This document shows positions 18,524 to 26,882 of a stretch of DNA of 64,000 nt, piece by piece. The position numbers were made by a program, and so were the translations under genes. Each line of letters starts with the position of its first letter. Position 1 is the first letter of the stretch. A model generated the notes under the pieces. It saw nothing but the letters and a program-made list of their open reading frames with translations, did no database searches and was not told the DNA's origin. Source of the stretch: an uncultured Rubripirellula sp. (lineage in GTDB: Bacteria; Planctomycetota; Planctomycetia; Pirellulales; Pirellulaceae); contig CALJHC010000021.1 in assembly GCA_938075415.1 (NCBI GenBank), positions 62,001-126,000 on the forward strand, written 5' to 3'.

Positions 18524-18985
18524 ATGAATTTGACACCAATCAGCAGAGCTTACTTTCTAGCAACCTGCACGCTCTTCACACTCTCACTTTGTTCGTGTGG
18601 CGCCAGAAGTGGTGGGCCCTCAGATATTGACCCTGATGCTCCCACCGAATTCACCGTTACCGACTCGGGTCTGAAGTACCGGATTCTTCGGAAGAGCAAT
18701 GGAGACAAGCCAATGGGATCAGACGAAGTCACAGTCGATTACTCAGGATGGCTGGATGACGGCACCATCTTTGACACTTCTTATGGACGACCCAGTTCAA
18801 CAAGTTTTCGACTCGCAAACGTTATCTCCGGATGGACCGAAGGCATGAAGCTGATTGGGGAAGGTGGAATGATTGAACTAGAAATCCCTTCCGAGCTCGG
18901 GTACGGAGAGTCAGGTCAACCGCCAATTATCCCCCCTAACGCAACACTCCACTTTAAGATTGAATTGCATCGCATTGACGAATAG
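18524..18985 (+). CDS. FKBP-type peptidyl-prolyl isomerase, lipoprotein
   Basis: This 153-residue protein starts with a lipoprotein signal (FTLSLCSCGARSGG; the lipidated Cys is Cys23 or Cys25). The FKBP domain spans about 50-153: TDSGLKYRILRKSNGDKP, VTVDYSGWLDDGTIFDTSY, VISGWTEGMKLIGEGG and IPSELGYGE. It should catalyse proline isomerisation and help fold proteins outside the cytoplasm. The start is ATG 18524; the in-frame TTG at 18476 would overlap the sulfatase stop. Confidence 0.92.
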   Translation: MNLTPISRAYFLATCTLFTLSLCSCGARSGGPSDIDPDAPTEFTVTDSGLKYRILRKSNGDKPMGSDEVTVDYSGWLDDGTIFDTSYGRPSSTSFRLANVISGWTEGMKLIGEGGMIELEIPSELGYGESGQPPIIPPNATLHFKIELHRIDE

Positions 18986-19209
18986 GGCCACAACCTGAGT
19001 GGCAACCTAAATTTTTGGCGACCGGTTTTGGTATCCCTTGTATTTTGACAAAGGACTCACACTGCACAGGGTCTGTGAGAGGAACTTTCCTCAATCCCGA
19101 ACATTCGCCACACTGCCACCAAACACCCTTCATGCTGCACCAACCGATTCAAAAGTCTCTATCTTGAGAACCAACACTGGCTTGGCAATGTTCGCCCCCC
19201 TACGCTGAC

Positions 19210-20034
19210 TCAGCCCTCTGGATGACCCTTCCAGATCAAAATTTCTCCCTTTCCCGGCACAGATCGATCACCAGCATACCGCTGGTAGACACCTTTTGCC
19301 GGGTCATTGGGAAGTTCAAATCCATGGCGCCTCAGCAGTCGTGAAAAAACCGATACAAAGGTTGGGTTGTATTGACCGCTCTCGGCAAAGGTTGGCATCA
19401 ACGCCAGTGGCTTGAGTGAGATGATGGTACCGCGATGCATCCAGGCCCCGGTTCGAATCTCTGCACCATCACGCAAAATGATGGTGCCGCCTTTCATTTG
19501 CAGACCGGCAAAATCTTTCGCTGGTCCCCCAATGATGATCGTTCCTTTGCGCATTCGCATCCCGACCTCAATACCGGCCGAACCATCTATGACGATCAAG
19601 CCGCCCCGCATCCCCGCTAGGCTTCCACGATAGGCGGCCCCAACTTGTTGTCCTGCAGAGCCATGGACATGTATCTCACCGGCAGACATCTCTGCACCGA
19701 TCCAGTCGCTAACATTTCCAAAAACCTCGATCTGGCCACCTTTCATTAACGCACCAAGGTGCATTCCAACATCACCATGAATGGTCATTGATCCGCAAGA
19801 CATACCCCGACCTAGATGACGAACACGCTGAAGCGACCCGTGAAGAACCAAATGCTCGCTACGTTCTCCCTCAATGTCAAAAAATTCATCCAATCGAACT
19901 TGACGTTTGCCATGATAAACAACCGAGGCTGCGATCTGCTCGTGCGACATCTCCGCAAATCCATCTGGGCAGATTACCTCAGCCTCCAACGTTACCGTCG
20001 GCTCTCGCTTGAGTTTTAACGTGATAGGTTTCAT
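19210..20034 (-). CDS. fwdC: formylmethanofuran dehydrogenase subunit C
   Basis: This is subunit C (FwdC/FmdC/FhcC) of the enzyme complex that joins or releases C1 units on methanofuran. The 274-residue protein has the family's right-handed beta-helix made of Gly-rich repeats, for example GDVGMHLGALMKGGQIEVFG, GSAGQQVGAAYRGSLAGMRG and GSAGIEVGMRMRKGTIIIGG. It resembles the C-terminal domain of glutamate synthase. It starts 9 bases after the fwdA stop, so the two are clearly co-transcribed. In archaeal complexes C is a structural subunit that contacts A and B. It is the last gene of the visible cluster. Confidence 0.93.
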   Translation of the reverse strand: MKPITLKLKREPTVTLEAEVICPDGFAEMSHEQIAASVVYHGKRQVRLDEFFDIEGERSEHLVLHGSLQRVRHLGRGMSCGSMTIHGDVGMHLGALMKGGQIEVFGNVSDWIGAEMSAGEIHVHGSAGQQVGAAYRGSLAGMRGGLIVIDGSAGIEVGMRMRKGTIIIGGPAKDFAGLQMKGGTIILRDGAEIRTGAWMHRGTIISLKPLALMPTFAESGQYNPTFVSVFSRLLRRHGFELPNDPAKGVYQRYAGDRSVPGKGEILIWKGHPEG

Positions 20035-20043
20035 GCGTTGGTT

Positions 20044-21687
20044 CTAGTTGGTTGCGTCGGTTGCATCGCAGTTTTGAATCTGGGCGTGTTCAATGCGTTC
20101 CATTTCTACTGGATAATTTTCAAAAGACATGCAATAACGATCCTCAAATAGTGGTTTCAAGAAATCATCTGTATTCGGATCATAGGATGGTTTGATCAAA
20201 TATTCGCGACCCTGAGGAGCCTCTCGGATCTCACCATCGTCAATGACAATTTCGCCACCTTTGAAGACATAACGGGGATGACCAAACATCCGTGCAATGT
20301 CCTTGTCATGGTGATAGATGACAAAATCTGCATCTTTGCCAATACCGAGATTTCCTTTATGGGGTAGCCCCAATGCTTTGGCTGGTCCCGCCGAGGTAAT
20401 CGTTGCAATTTCATACAACGTGTACTCTCGATTGATCTCAGGAAGCGTGATTCGATTCTTGATTTCCGGTGGTAACTTTGCCATGCAGTCATTCCGAAAA
20501 TCTGCACACATCAACAGTTGAATAATTTCAGGATATCGCCAGAAGCAGGCGCCATTGGGGTGATCCGTCGAAAGAAAAACCCTCCAAGGATCATTAATCA
20601 ACAACAGCAACTCCAAACCGACCGCCCACTGGACGGCGTTGACAAGGTTGCTGGGGCGATAGGTGTAAGGAACGATGCCGCAACCGGTTTCATTTTCGAC
20701 ATCCAGGTTACCCCATTTCCGGCCGGTCAATTTATAAAGCAGATGTTGCCAAGGCCCATCCGCGGTGATCGTCACAGTGTCACCGAAAAGAACCGCACCA
20801 GCATCCGTGGTCATATTGGGATGAGCGTTGAAATACTCGGCTAATTGGGCAGCTTCAGATTTCATCGTTCCCCAATCATCACCTCCGTAAGCGTGGTATT
20901 GGAGGTGAGCGAAGTGGGCGCGTGAACCCTCCAAGTGCCGCATCGTCTCCAAAGTTGTTTCGACATTTCCAGGTGCACCCAAGTTATTGCAATGCAAGTG
21001 CAGCGGATGTGGAATCCCCAAGCTATCAACCATTTTGGCCAGCTTGTTAATGATGACTCCAGGCGTGATGTGATCATAACCCTCAATCTTTGACGAAAGA
21101 TGCTTGGCATCTTTCCCCCATTTCCAAGACGCCACGCCTCCTGGGTTAACCGCTTTGACTCCGTAGGATTTTGCCGCCCAGATGTGCCACGCCAGAATGT
21201 GCTTGGCACGCTCATCTTCACCATCCTCGAGAAGATCAAGAATGATCTCGTTATTCGCCATTAAAACGAGCGAGCTCTTGTCGAGAATCGGTATGTCACG
21301 TAGTTCTTCATGTGTGTGTCGAGCAGAAAGCACCGGAACGGCGGCCTCATTGACCGTGGTCCACCCCATTCCTGCGTACAAGTAGCCGGTCGCAAAGGTT
21401 GTGGGTGCCATCCCTCCCAGGCCACTGCGTCGCGTCTTGGTACGAATGAATGCTTGGGTTCGACGATGATCCTCAGGAGTCATCGCGCGGGCGAAATTGA
21501 TTGAACCACCCGCGACATGGGTGTGAACATCGACTCCACCGGGAAAGATCACCATCCCAGTGGCATCAATCGTCTGACCTTCCTCGGTCTTGGAGACGAA
21601 TCGACCATCAGCGACGTATAAATCCTTTACTTCGCCATTGATCCCATTGGCTGGGTCGTAAACCGTGCCACCGATAATCCGAAGCAT
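20044..21687 (-). CDS. fwdA: formylmethanofuran dehydrogenase subunit A (amidohydrolase)
   Basis: This is a 547-residue metal-dependent amidohydrolase-fold subunit (FwdA/FmdA/FhcA) that handles the formyl-methanofuran amide bond at a di-metal site. ATG 21687 is chosen (TTG 21720 is also in frame). It begins LRIIGGTVYDPANGINGEV and has the metal motif DVHTHVAGGSINFARAM, then HLHCNNLGAPGN and DAGAVLFGDTVTITADGP. The length and motif order fit the archaeal and bacterial families equally. In archaea, FwdA hydrolyses or forms formyl-methanofuran using formate channelled from FwdB. It lies between fwdB and fwdC; the 234-base gap to fwdB is unusually large for an operon. Confidence 0.94.
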   Translation of the reverse strand: MLRIIGGTVYDPANGINGEVKDLYVADGRFVSKTEEGQTIDATGMVIFPGGVDVHTHVAGGSINFARAMTPEDHRRTQAFIRTKTRRSGLGGMAPTTFATGYLYAGMGWTTVNEAAVPVLSARHTHEELRDIPILDKSSLVLMANNEIILDLLEDGEDERAKHILAWHIWAAKSYGVKAVNPGGVASWKWGKDAKHLSSKIEGYDHITPGVIINKLAKMVDSLGIPHPLHLHCNNLGAPGNVETTLETMRHLEGSRAHFAHLQYHAYGGDDWGTMKSEAAQLAEYFNAHPNMTTDAGAVLFGDTVTITADGPWQHLLYKLTGRKWGNLDVENETGCGIVPYTYRPSNLVNAVQWAVGLELLLLINDPWRVFLSTDHPNGACFWRYPEIIQLLMCADFRNDCMAKLPPEIKNRITLPEINREYTLYEIATITSAGPAKALGLPHKGNLGIGKDADFVIYHHDKDIARMFGHPRYVFKGGEIVIDDGEIREAPQGREYLIKPSYDPNTDDFLKPLFEDRYCMSFENYPVEMERIEHAQIQNCDATDATN

Positions 21688-21921
21688 TCGACGTCTTGTC
21701 TTTTCGTGAAAGAGACCCAACGATGGTTCGCCACAACTGGGGCGAACACAACCAGAAGAACAATCTTGATCAGTGTACTCGTTCCATCAACCATCGGGGA
21801 CGATGTTCTGTCGCAACACAACGATGAGGCAACCTAACTGTCCGCCAAAAAAAACTATTCGCATCAACATCACACCCCCAAGCAATCCGCCGAGGCACAG
21901 TATTTAACCCGCAAACCTTCT

Positions 21922-23256
21922 TCAAACTTGTGAAAAGATCATTTGTGGTTGGTCTGTCATCCAATCAGGTTTTTCAGCAATCGCTTCCTTGATTCTCCGA
22001 ATCACTTCTTCGTCGCTGGGATAGGGTGAATTCAAAGCAGGACGCAACGGCATGGGAACCTCATCCATTCGATATCCGGTTCCGGGCGCCGCAATGCCCG
22101 CGGGAGCCGTCGTGATATGAACCCGAGATAATCGACTGGTGTGAGTCACATGCGGATCCAACACAATCGTCGGAACCTTTGCAAGATGCTCAATGGCAGG
22201 TCTGGGCATGGTTGCCCCAGGATCAGCGCCAATGATGAAGGCACAGTCCGTGTCGCCCCGTACCAAAATATCAACCGTGGAAAACTCACCCGGGTTATAA
22301 CGCGGATAACCCCGATTGAATGAAATCCCAAAAGGATACCCGGTCTGCCATCTCATGATGACATCAGCACCGGTCACGTTCCCGTGACCTCGCATTGGCA
22401 TTGCAACGAATTTGGTGAAAGCATTCATCTCAGCTGCAAGGGTCAGCAGTGCAGCAGCGTTCATGTGCTTGCCGCGAGTCATCGATAGTCCCATACCGAA
22501 AAACATCACACCAAACTTAGCTTTCTTCATTCGCTCGATCAAATCCTGAAGAACATCAGTCGTCAGGCCCGTCTCTGCCACTTGGTCATCCGTGACATGC
22601 TCACCCTTGATCATGGCTCTCAGGATCGTCAGCATCTCAAAGTCTTTACCGGGACGAACCTGCAGAAAGAGGTCAGCCGCCTTCGCGCTTTTCGTCTCAC
22701 GAATATCGACCAGCACGACCGTTCGATCTTTACGACCGCGAGGTAGAAACTTACTCTTCTGCATGAGTGTGTATTTTGTGAAATGCCGAGGGTGGCACTC
22801 GGCCGGATTACCTCCCCAATACACAATAAAATCAGCTCGATTCTTTACTTCACCAAGCGTGCAAGTGACCTTACCACCCAACTGGGCAGCTATTTCAGTT
22901 GGACCATGTCACAACGAGGTATGACTATCCAGAAGAGCCCCGAGAAGATCGGCCATCTCCACGCATTCTCGTTGTGCCTCACAGGTCGTGTTACTCATCC
23001 CGTAGACCAGTGGCATATCGGCTTGGTAGAGGTGATCAGCAGCGACCTGAATCGCTTCCTCTAAAGTGGCTGGCTGGCCATCGATCAATGCATCCGGATA
23101 CTTGTGTTCAGCGGTGTGGTTCAGAAACCAAGCTTTACCCAATACACAAGCTCGCTTTGCTTGATGAATTCGCACATCATCCGCGTGCAGTTCAATGTCG
23201 TCACACACACAACCGCAAAAGGTGCAAGTGGCGTTCTCGATGACTTTCAGTTCCAT
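21922..23256 (-). CDS. fwdB: formylmethanofuran dehydrogenase subunit B, predicted selenoprotein with in-frame UGA
   Basis: This is the catalytic W/Mo subunit. Read through one UGA (22909-22911), the frame gives 444 residues, a normal family length. No frameshift is needed: upstream codons end DSHTSL and the same frame continues HGPTEIAAQLGGKVTCTLGE, then VKNRADFIVYWGGNPAECHP. The UGA is codon 116. Archaeal FwdB has its metal-ligating Cys there (Cys118 in Methanothermobacter), and FwuB has selenocysteine. The N-terminus keeps a four-Cys iron-sulfur motif (Cys11, 14, 18, 37: CTFCGCVC...RAC). A hairpin follows the UGA. Expected role: interconversion of CO2 and formate for FwdA. A standard caller would split this into a 115-residue piece and a 319-residue piece. 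A nonsense mutation or read error is the alternative. Confidence 0.85.
22873..22911 (-). promoter_or_regulatory. candidate bacterial SECIS element in fwdB
   Basis: It follows the UGA at 22909-22911. After a 25-base spacing to the loop, GCTGCCC (22890-22884) can pair with GGGTGGT (22879-22873), two of the pairs being G-U, leaving a four-base loop AGTT with G in second place. This fits the general bacterial SECIS layout (loop of 3-14 bases, G among its first two bases, 16-37 bases after the UGA). A competing 7-bp stem, CCAACTG (22902-22896) with CAGTTGG (22884-22878), is also possible. The fold is judged by eye only. Confidence 0.6.
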
Positions 23257-23901
23257 TGAAATTCTCAGACCTGCTTCTGCATAACGAGTGATTCAAAACA
23301 TCAATTGAAATTAGGACTGGCAATCAATTTGACCTTTGGTTGCATCTTGGTCCTCGTCGGTGTCGTCGGTGTCGTCCGAACCGGACGACGGAACGGTAAA
23401 CGTTCAGCCAAGTGCGCGACCCTGGCAACTCCCCCGCACCCGACGGGGCATGAAACGACCCGGTTCAACCTGCTCCCAAGCCGGGGTGGGTTGATCTTCA
23501 CTGGGCAGTGAAAAGTGTGGCGAATCAGGGCCGTTCAAGTCTTGCTTTTTCATCGTTTTGAATCTTCAGCAGTTCAGAATTCAAGTAACAGGGGAAATGA
23601 TTGCTAATCCAGCGGCTTGGGACACCAGTCAAATTGATCAAAGCAATCAGTGATCTAAGCCATTCAGGTCGGTTGATTATCGCGAACCATCGACCGTAAG
23701 TCGATGTCGTTTCTCCAAACTCTTTTGCAACCGACGCCCATGATAATCTCCTGCTCGCAACAAAAAAATCAGAACAACGGCCATCAGCCCCTCTTCTTCA
23801 GTAATTTTGTTTCTAACATCTCCAACGCTGGGCGACTTCATTCACCCCGGCCTGGTTGCTACCAGCGTGATGATTGGCAATACCCTTTCAAAGTTTGGAC
23901 A
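23257..23901. other. long gap inside the fwd cluster, with hairpin and short repeat
   Basis: No convincing gene lies between fwdD and fwdB. A strong 8-bp hairpin (GTCGTCCG at 23371-23378, CGGACGAC at 23382-23389, loop AAC) follows two copies of a 9-bp unit TCGTCGGTG. A plus-strand frame at 23305-23511 (TTG start) would encode a short hydrophobic peptide, but this comes from the repeat and is not supported. I could not fold a tRNA-Sec here. Confidence 0.4.
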
Positions 23902-24249
23902 TCAGGAAAGCTCCGAGATCGGAATAATTTCGACCTCCCAACCCTTGCTGGTCGGCATGCCAGTTCCATCGGTCCCACCATCCATTAGCTCGCAGGTTGG
24001 TGGACCGTAGGGAACAAAGGCAAGACCTTGTGGTACTTTCGCCGTTTTGCACACAAATTTAGCCTCACCAAATTCGGTGCGAACCAACACCGAATCACCA
24101 TCTTCAACCCCAAGACTGCTCATGTCTTCTTGGTGTATCGTCAAAGTTGTCGTGATCTCTTTGTACTCATCACTGTCTTTTCCAATATTGACGTTGACTC
24201 CCTGCTTGGCGGTTCGCATTGGGTTAAGCAAGAGTCGAATGGAGGGCAT
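23902..24249 (-). CDS. fwdD: molybdopterin dinucleotide-binding subunit of formylmethanofuran dehydrogenase
   Basis: This is a 115-residue stand-alone molybdopterin-dinucleotide-binding domain, the FwdD/FmdD type. It reads LLLNPMRTAKQGVNVNIGK, ITTTLTIHQEDMSSLGVEDGDSVLV and GLAFVPYGPP, which fits the beta-barrel domain that closes over the bis-MGD cofactor at the C-terminal end of formate dehydrogenase-like enzymes. In archaeal complexes this domain is a separate subunit working with FwdB. The cofactor-free formyl hydrolase of methylotrophs lacks a functional W/Mo centre, so this gene argues for a metal-dependent enzyme. It starts 66 bases after the ftr stop on the same strand. Note that this is not FhcD, which denotes the formyltransferase. 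Confidence 0.85.
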   Translation of the reverse strand: MPSIRLLLNPMRTAKQGVNVNIGKDSDEYKEITTTLTIHQEDMSSLGVEDGDSVLVRTEFGEAKFVCKTAKVPQGLAFVPYGPPTCELMDGGTDGTGMPTSKGWEVEIIPISELS

Positions 24250-24315
24250 CGGAAATTCCCAAGAAAAATGCGGGCAATGAATTGGATGGAACCTGAGTTC
24301 TTATAAAATCGCTCG

Positions 24316-25221
24316 TTAACGTTGAACACCACAATTGGGATCATCCAGTTGATGCAGATAAAAATGATGCGGTCCCAACTTGCCACCATAGTTCCCGGCT
24401 GAAATCCGCAGAACCCCTGCCTTCTCTTGCATGATTTCCAATCCCACCTTCATGGCGTTCGCAACTGCCCTGGTGGATAAACCATCAATGACAATCTCAT
24501 AGACGGCCTGCTCGTCACTTTTCAGGTCCGATTCAGTTTGCCCACGTAGCGTTGGACACCACTTGTCGTTGGTGCTTGCCTTGAGGGGTTTATACTTGGA
24601 TCCAACTTTGGACCCGCTGCGCACCACACCGGACGGAAAAGGAAGGATCACATCTTCCAGTTCATTGATTGCCGAAACCGCTGCACGAACGGCCGCCAAT
24701 GTCTCCGATTGCGTTCGCCCGCAAACAAGCAAATTCCCTCCACCGATCCCTTTGACTGTCCCCACAACATCCTCACAAACAAACTCTCCATCCATCACCG
24801 GGATTCGCCAGAAACGCTGCTGATCCAATTTTTTTGAAAACTGAAAACCGTCCCCGAAGAATCGCAACTGAGAACCCACTTTGATGCGATCCTTTCTACG
24901 ATCAGCGCGCATCCCCGCATAACATGCAGTCGTGGGACAAGTCAGAACATTCTGCCCGACTCTGGCGGTGACCGCTTTTTCGAGAGAATCTCGATCAAAG
25001 GCGAAAGCGAGAACCGCAACACCTGGTCGACCATCAAGGGTTTGATCAGGTTCCAAATACCGCTCCACCCCCGCTTCCGCATCGCATCCAATCACACTTG
25101 AAGCGTTGCCGCAAAATTCACTCGCGGCAATTTTCACCAACTCTTCATCAACCGCAGTGATGACAAGTCGCGTTCCACGCATGGGAAAAGCTTCTGCAAA
25201 GGTATCATCAATCTCTGGCAC
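24316..25221 (-). CDS. ftr: formylmethanofuran:tetrahydromethanopterin formyltransferase
   Basis: This enzyme (FhcD in methylotrophs) moves the formyl group between methanofuran and tetrahydromethanopterin. The 301-residue protein starts at GTG (25221), preceded by GGAG about six bases upstream. This gives the family N-terminus IDDTFAEAFPMRGTRLVITA. Other family stretches are LTCPTTACYAGMR, RIPVMDGEF and the C-terminal ISAGNYGGKLGPHHFYLHQL. It is the first gene of the visible cluster, followed by fwdD, fwdB, fwdA and fwdC on the same strand. Its presence implies that the cell makes tetrahydromethanopterin and a methanofuran. Confidence 0.95.
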   Translation of the reverse strand: MPEIDDTFAEAFPMRGTRLVITAVDEELVKIAASEFCGNASSVIGCDAEAGVERYLEPDQTLDGRPGVAVLAFAFDRDSLEKAVTARVGQNVLTCPTTACYAGMRADRRKDRIKVGSQLRFFGDGFQFSKKLDQQRFWRIPVMDGEFVCEDVVGTVKGIGGGNLLVCGRTQSETLAAVRAAVSAINELEDVILPFPSGVVRSGSKVGSKYKPLKASTNDKWCPTLRGQTESDLKSDEQAVYEIVIDGLSTRAVANAMKVGLEIMQEKAGVLRISAGNYGGKLGPHHFYLHQLDDPNCGVQR

Positions 25222-25253
25222 GTTGCTCCATCCTATCCTGTGTCAAATCCCAC

Positions 25254-25278
25254 CTTTCAGCCCACAAGTGGCTGAAAG
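25254..25278 (-). promoter_or_regulatory. hairpin in the leader of ftr
   Basis: A perfect 9-bp inverted repeat (CTTTCAGCC at 25254-25262, GGCTGAAAG at 25270-25278, 7-base loop) lies 32 bases upstream of the ftr start and 75 bases past the stop of the gene before it. No T-run follows on the minus strand. It may be a terminator of the upstream gene, an RNA-stabilising leader or a protein-binding site. Confidence 0.5.
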
Positions 25279-25353
25279 ATGGACTGCTTGATTGGTACAA
25301 GCACGAATGCTGCCACTGACGCAGCGAGTTCCTTCGTGCCGGCATTGGAGATT

Positions 25354-26748
25354 CTAGCTGGGGAAATCCAAAGCGAGAATACTAACATCATCCTTCGGAC
25401 CGTTGACTCGACACCACTGGTCAACGGTTGTTTTCACATGTGCCACTGCATCATCCAGCGAGAGTCCCTCGGTGGCCTCGATCGCTTTCAACATCCGTTC
25501 ATCACCAAGTTCATTAAGATCTTGATCCATTGCTTCAGGAACACCATCGGAGAACACAAACAGACGATCACCAGGTCGCATCGTTACCTGCTCCAGGTCA
25601 TAGTCAATCTCTTCAATCCAACCAATTGCAAAACCTTCCGCCGGTAAGATCTGTGGCTTTTCACCTTTTCGCATCAAGATGGGTGGGACATGCCCAGCGG
25701 AAACATATCGCAACTCTCCACTGACACGATTCAGAACTCCGTAGAACATGGTGAAATACAACTCACCCTGCTCCTCCATCGGGAATCGATTATTCAGTTC
25801 CGCGGCCACCTCGTGCGGTGAGGTAATGTTCGTTCCACCATCCGCACTCAACTTGGCGAGGATCGAAGATGACGAAACACTTCGAGTCATTGAACGGGCC
25901 ACCGCAACACTCAACAACGACGATGCCACACCGTGACCACTGACATCAACAACGTACAGGGCGACATGTTCATCATCGAGGGGGAAATAATTGAGGAAGT
26001 CGCCAGCAAGTTCATCACAAGGAATGTACCGCCATGCAACATCCATCCCATCTATCGAAGCATTCGTTGTCGGTAACAAGGATTGCTGAATGCGAACGGC
26101 AGCCTGAAGGTCGCGAGTCATGCGCTCGTTCTGACTTTCAAGCTGAGAATTCAGACGCTCAAGTGCTTGGTTCTGCCGAGACAACTCATCTCGATTTCGC
26201 GATAACTCCTGATTAACTCGAATTAATTCGCTATTTTTTTCTACCGCATTCTCAAAGGTGCTAATCAGCAAGTTGAGCACCTGCTGACGGCCCGACTGCA
26301 CGGTGTAACTCTTACCTCGGAGGTTAACCTCCATCGCAGCCTGATCCTCAGCCGCATCATCCTCGATGGGTGAATTCAGGAGTGAGTCGACGCGACTCAA
26401 TAAGTACTCGGCTTCATACGGTTTGGTGACATAATTGTCCGCACCAGCCTGCAGTCCTTCAATGATGTCTTCGGGCGAAGAAAGTGTGCTGAGCAAAATC
26501 AATGGAATTTTGCGGAACAAAGGGTCCTGCTTCACAGATTGGCACAGCTGATAGCCGTTCATTTCCGGCATCTCGATATCACTGATGATCAGATCCGGTG
26601 GATCCTCCCGGATGAATTCCAAGGCGGCCGCTCCATCGGCCCCCCATCGGACATGATAACCGCTGGACTCTAGACGCTTGATCAGCATTTTAGCTTGGAT
26701 GCGACTATCTTCCGCAATGACGATTCGAATCGGTTGATCACTGCTCAC
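25354..26748 (-). CDS. response regulator with SpoIIE/RsbU-type PP2C phosphatase domain
   Basis: This is a 464-residue signalling protein. An N-terminal receiver domain (1-125) has the phospho-acceptor Asp57 in DLIISDIEMPEMNGYQ. A coiled-coil linker (about 170-215, rich in Gln, Asn, Glu and Arg) connects to a SpoIIE-type PP2C phosphatase (about 235-460) with AWRYIPCDELAGDFLNYF, LYVVDVSGHGVASSLLS and GDRLFVFSDGVPEAMD. Such proteins usually dephosphorylate anti-sigma factor antagonists when phosphorylated. No partner kinase or anti-sigma factor is nearby. The start is GTG 26748. It lies upstream of ftr on the same strand with a 132-base gap; a link to the C1 genes is only possible. Confidence 0.9.
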   Translation of the reverse strand: MSSDQPIRIVIAEDSRIQAKMLIKRLESSGYHVRWGADGAAALEFIREDPPDLIISDIEMPEMNGYQLCQSVKQDPLFRKIPLILLSTLSSPEDIIEGLQAGADNYVTKPYEAEYLLSRVDSLLNSPIEDDAAEDQAAMEVNLRGKSYTVQSGRQQVLNLLISTFENAVEKNSELIRVNQELSRNRDELSRQNQALERLNSQLESQNERMTRDLQAAVRIQQSLLPTTNASIDGMDVAWRYIPCDELAGDFLNYFPLDDEHVALYVVDVSGHGVASSLLSVAVARSMTRSVSSSSILAKLSADGGTNITSPHEVAAELNNRFPMEEQGELYFTMFYGVLNRVSGELRYVSAGHVPPILMRKGEKPQILPAEGFAIGWIEEIDYDLEQVTMRPGDRLFVFSDGVPEAMDQDLNELGDERMLKAIEATEGLSLDDAVAHVKTTVDQWCRVNGPKDDVSILALDFPS

Positions 26749-26882
26749 AGCGCTTCTTCACCTAGAATGACGGGAAATAACGGAACGGATCTGCAGCAGC
26801 AGTCTAGAGCATTTCCAAGTACGCCGCTGCCAGAAACTTACTCTTGGTCCACAACAATCCGATCACATCCAATGTACGTCGT

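Noticed and set aside
22879..22911. Frameshift or gene split between two FwdB pieces
   Set aside because: The two pieces are in the same frame, separated by one UGA and nine conserved codons, so no indel is needed. A nonsense mutation remains the only simple alternative.
23305..23511. Small membrane protein on the plus strand
   Set aside because: Its hydrophobic stretch results from short GTC-rich repeats; it has only a TTG start and runs opposite to the operon.
23340..23520. tRNA-Sec gene near fwdB
   Set aside because: No acceptor/T-arm pairing or UCA anticodon loop could be built on either strand.
23902..23904. A second selenocysteine UGA at the end of fwdD
   Set aside because: The protein ends at a normal family length there, and read-through would add only 19 residues with no family resemblance.
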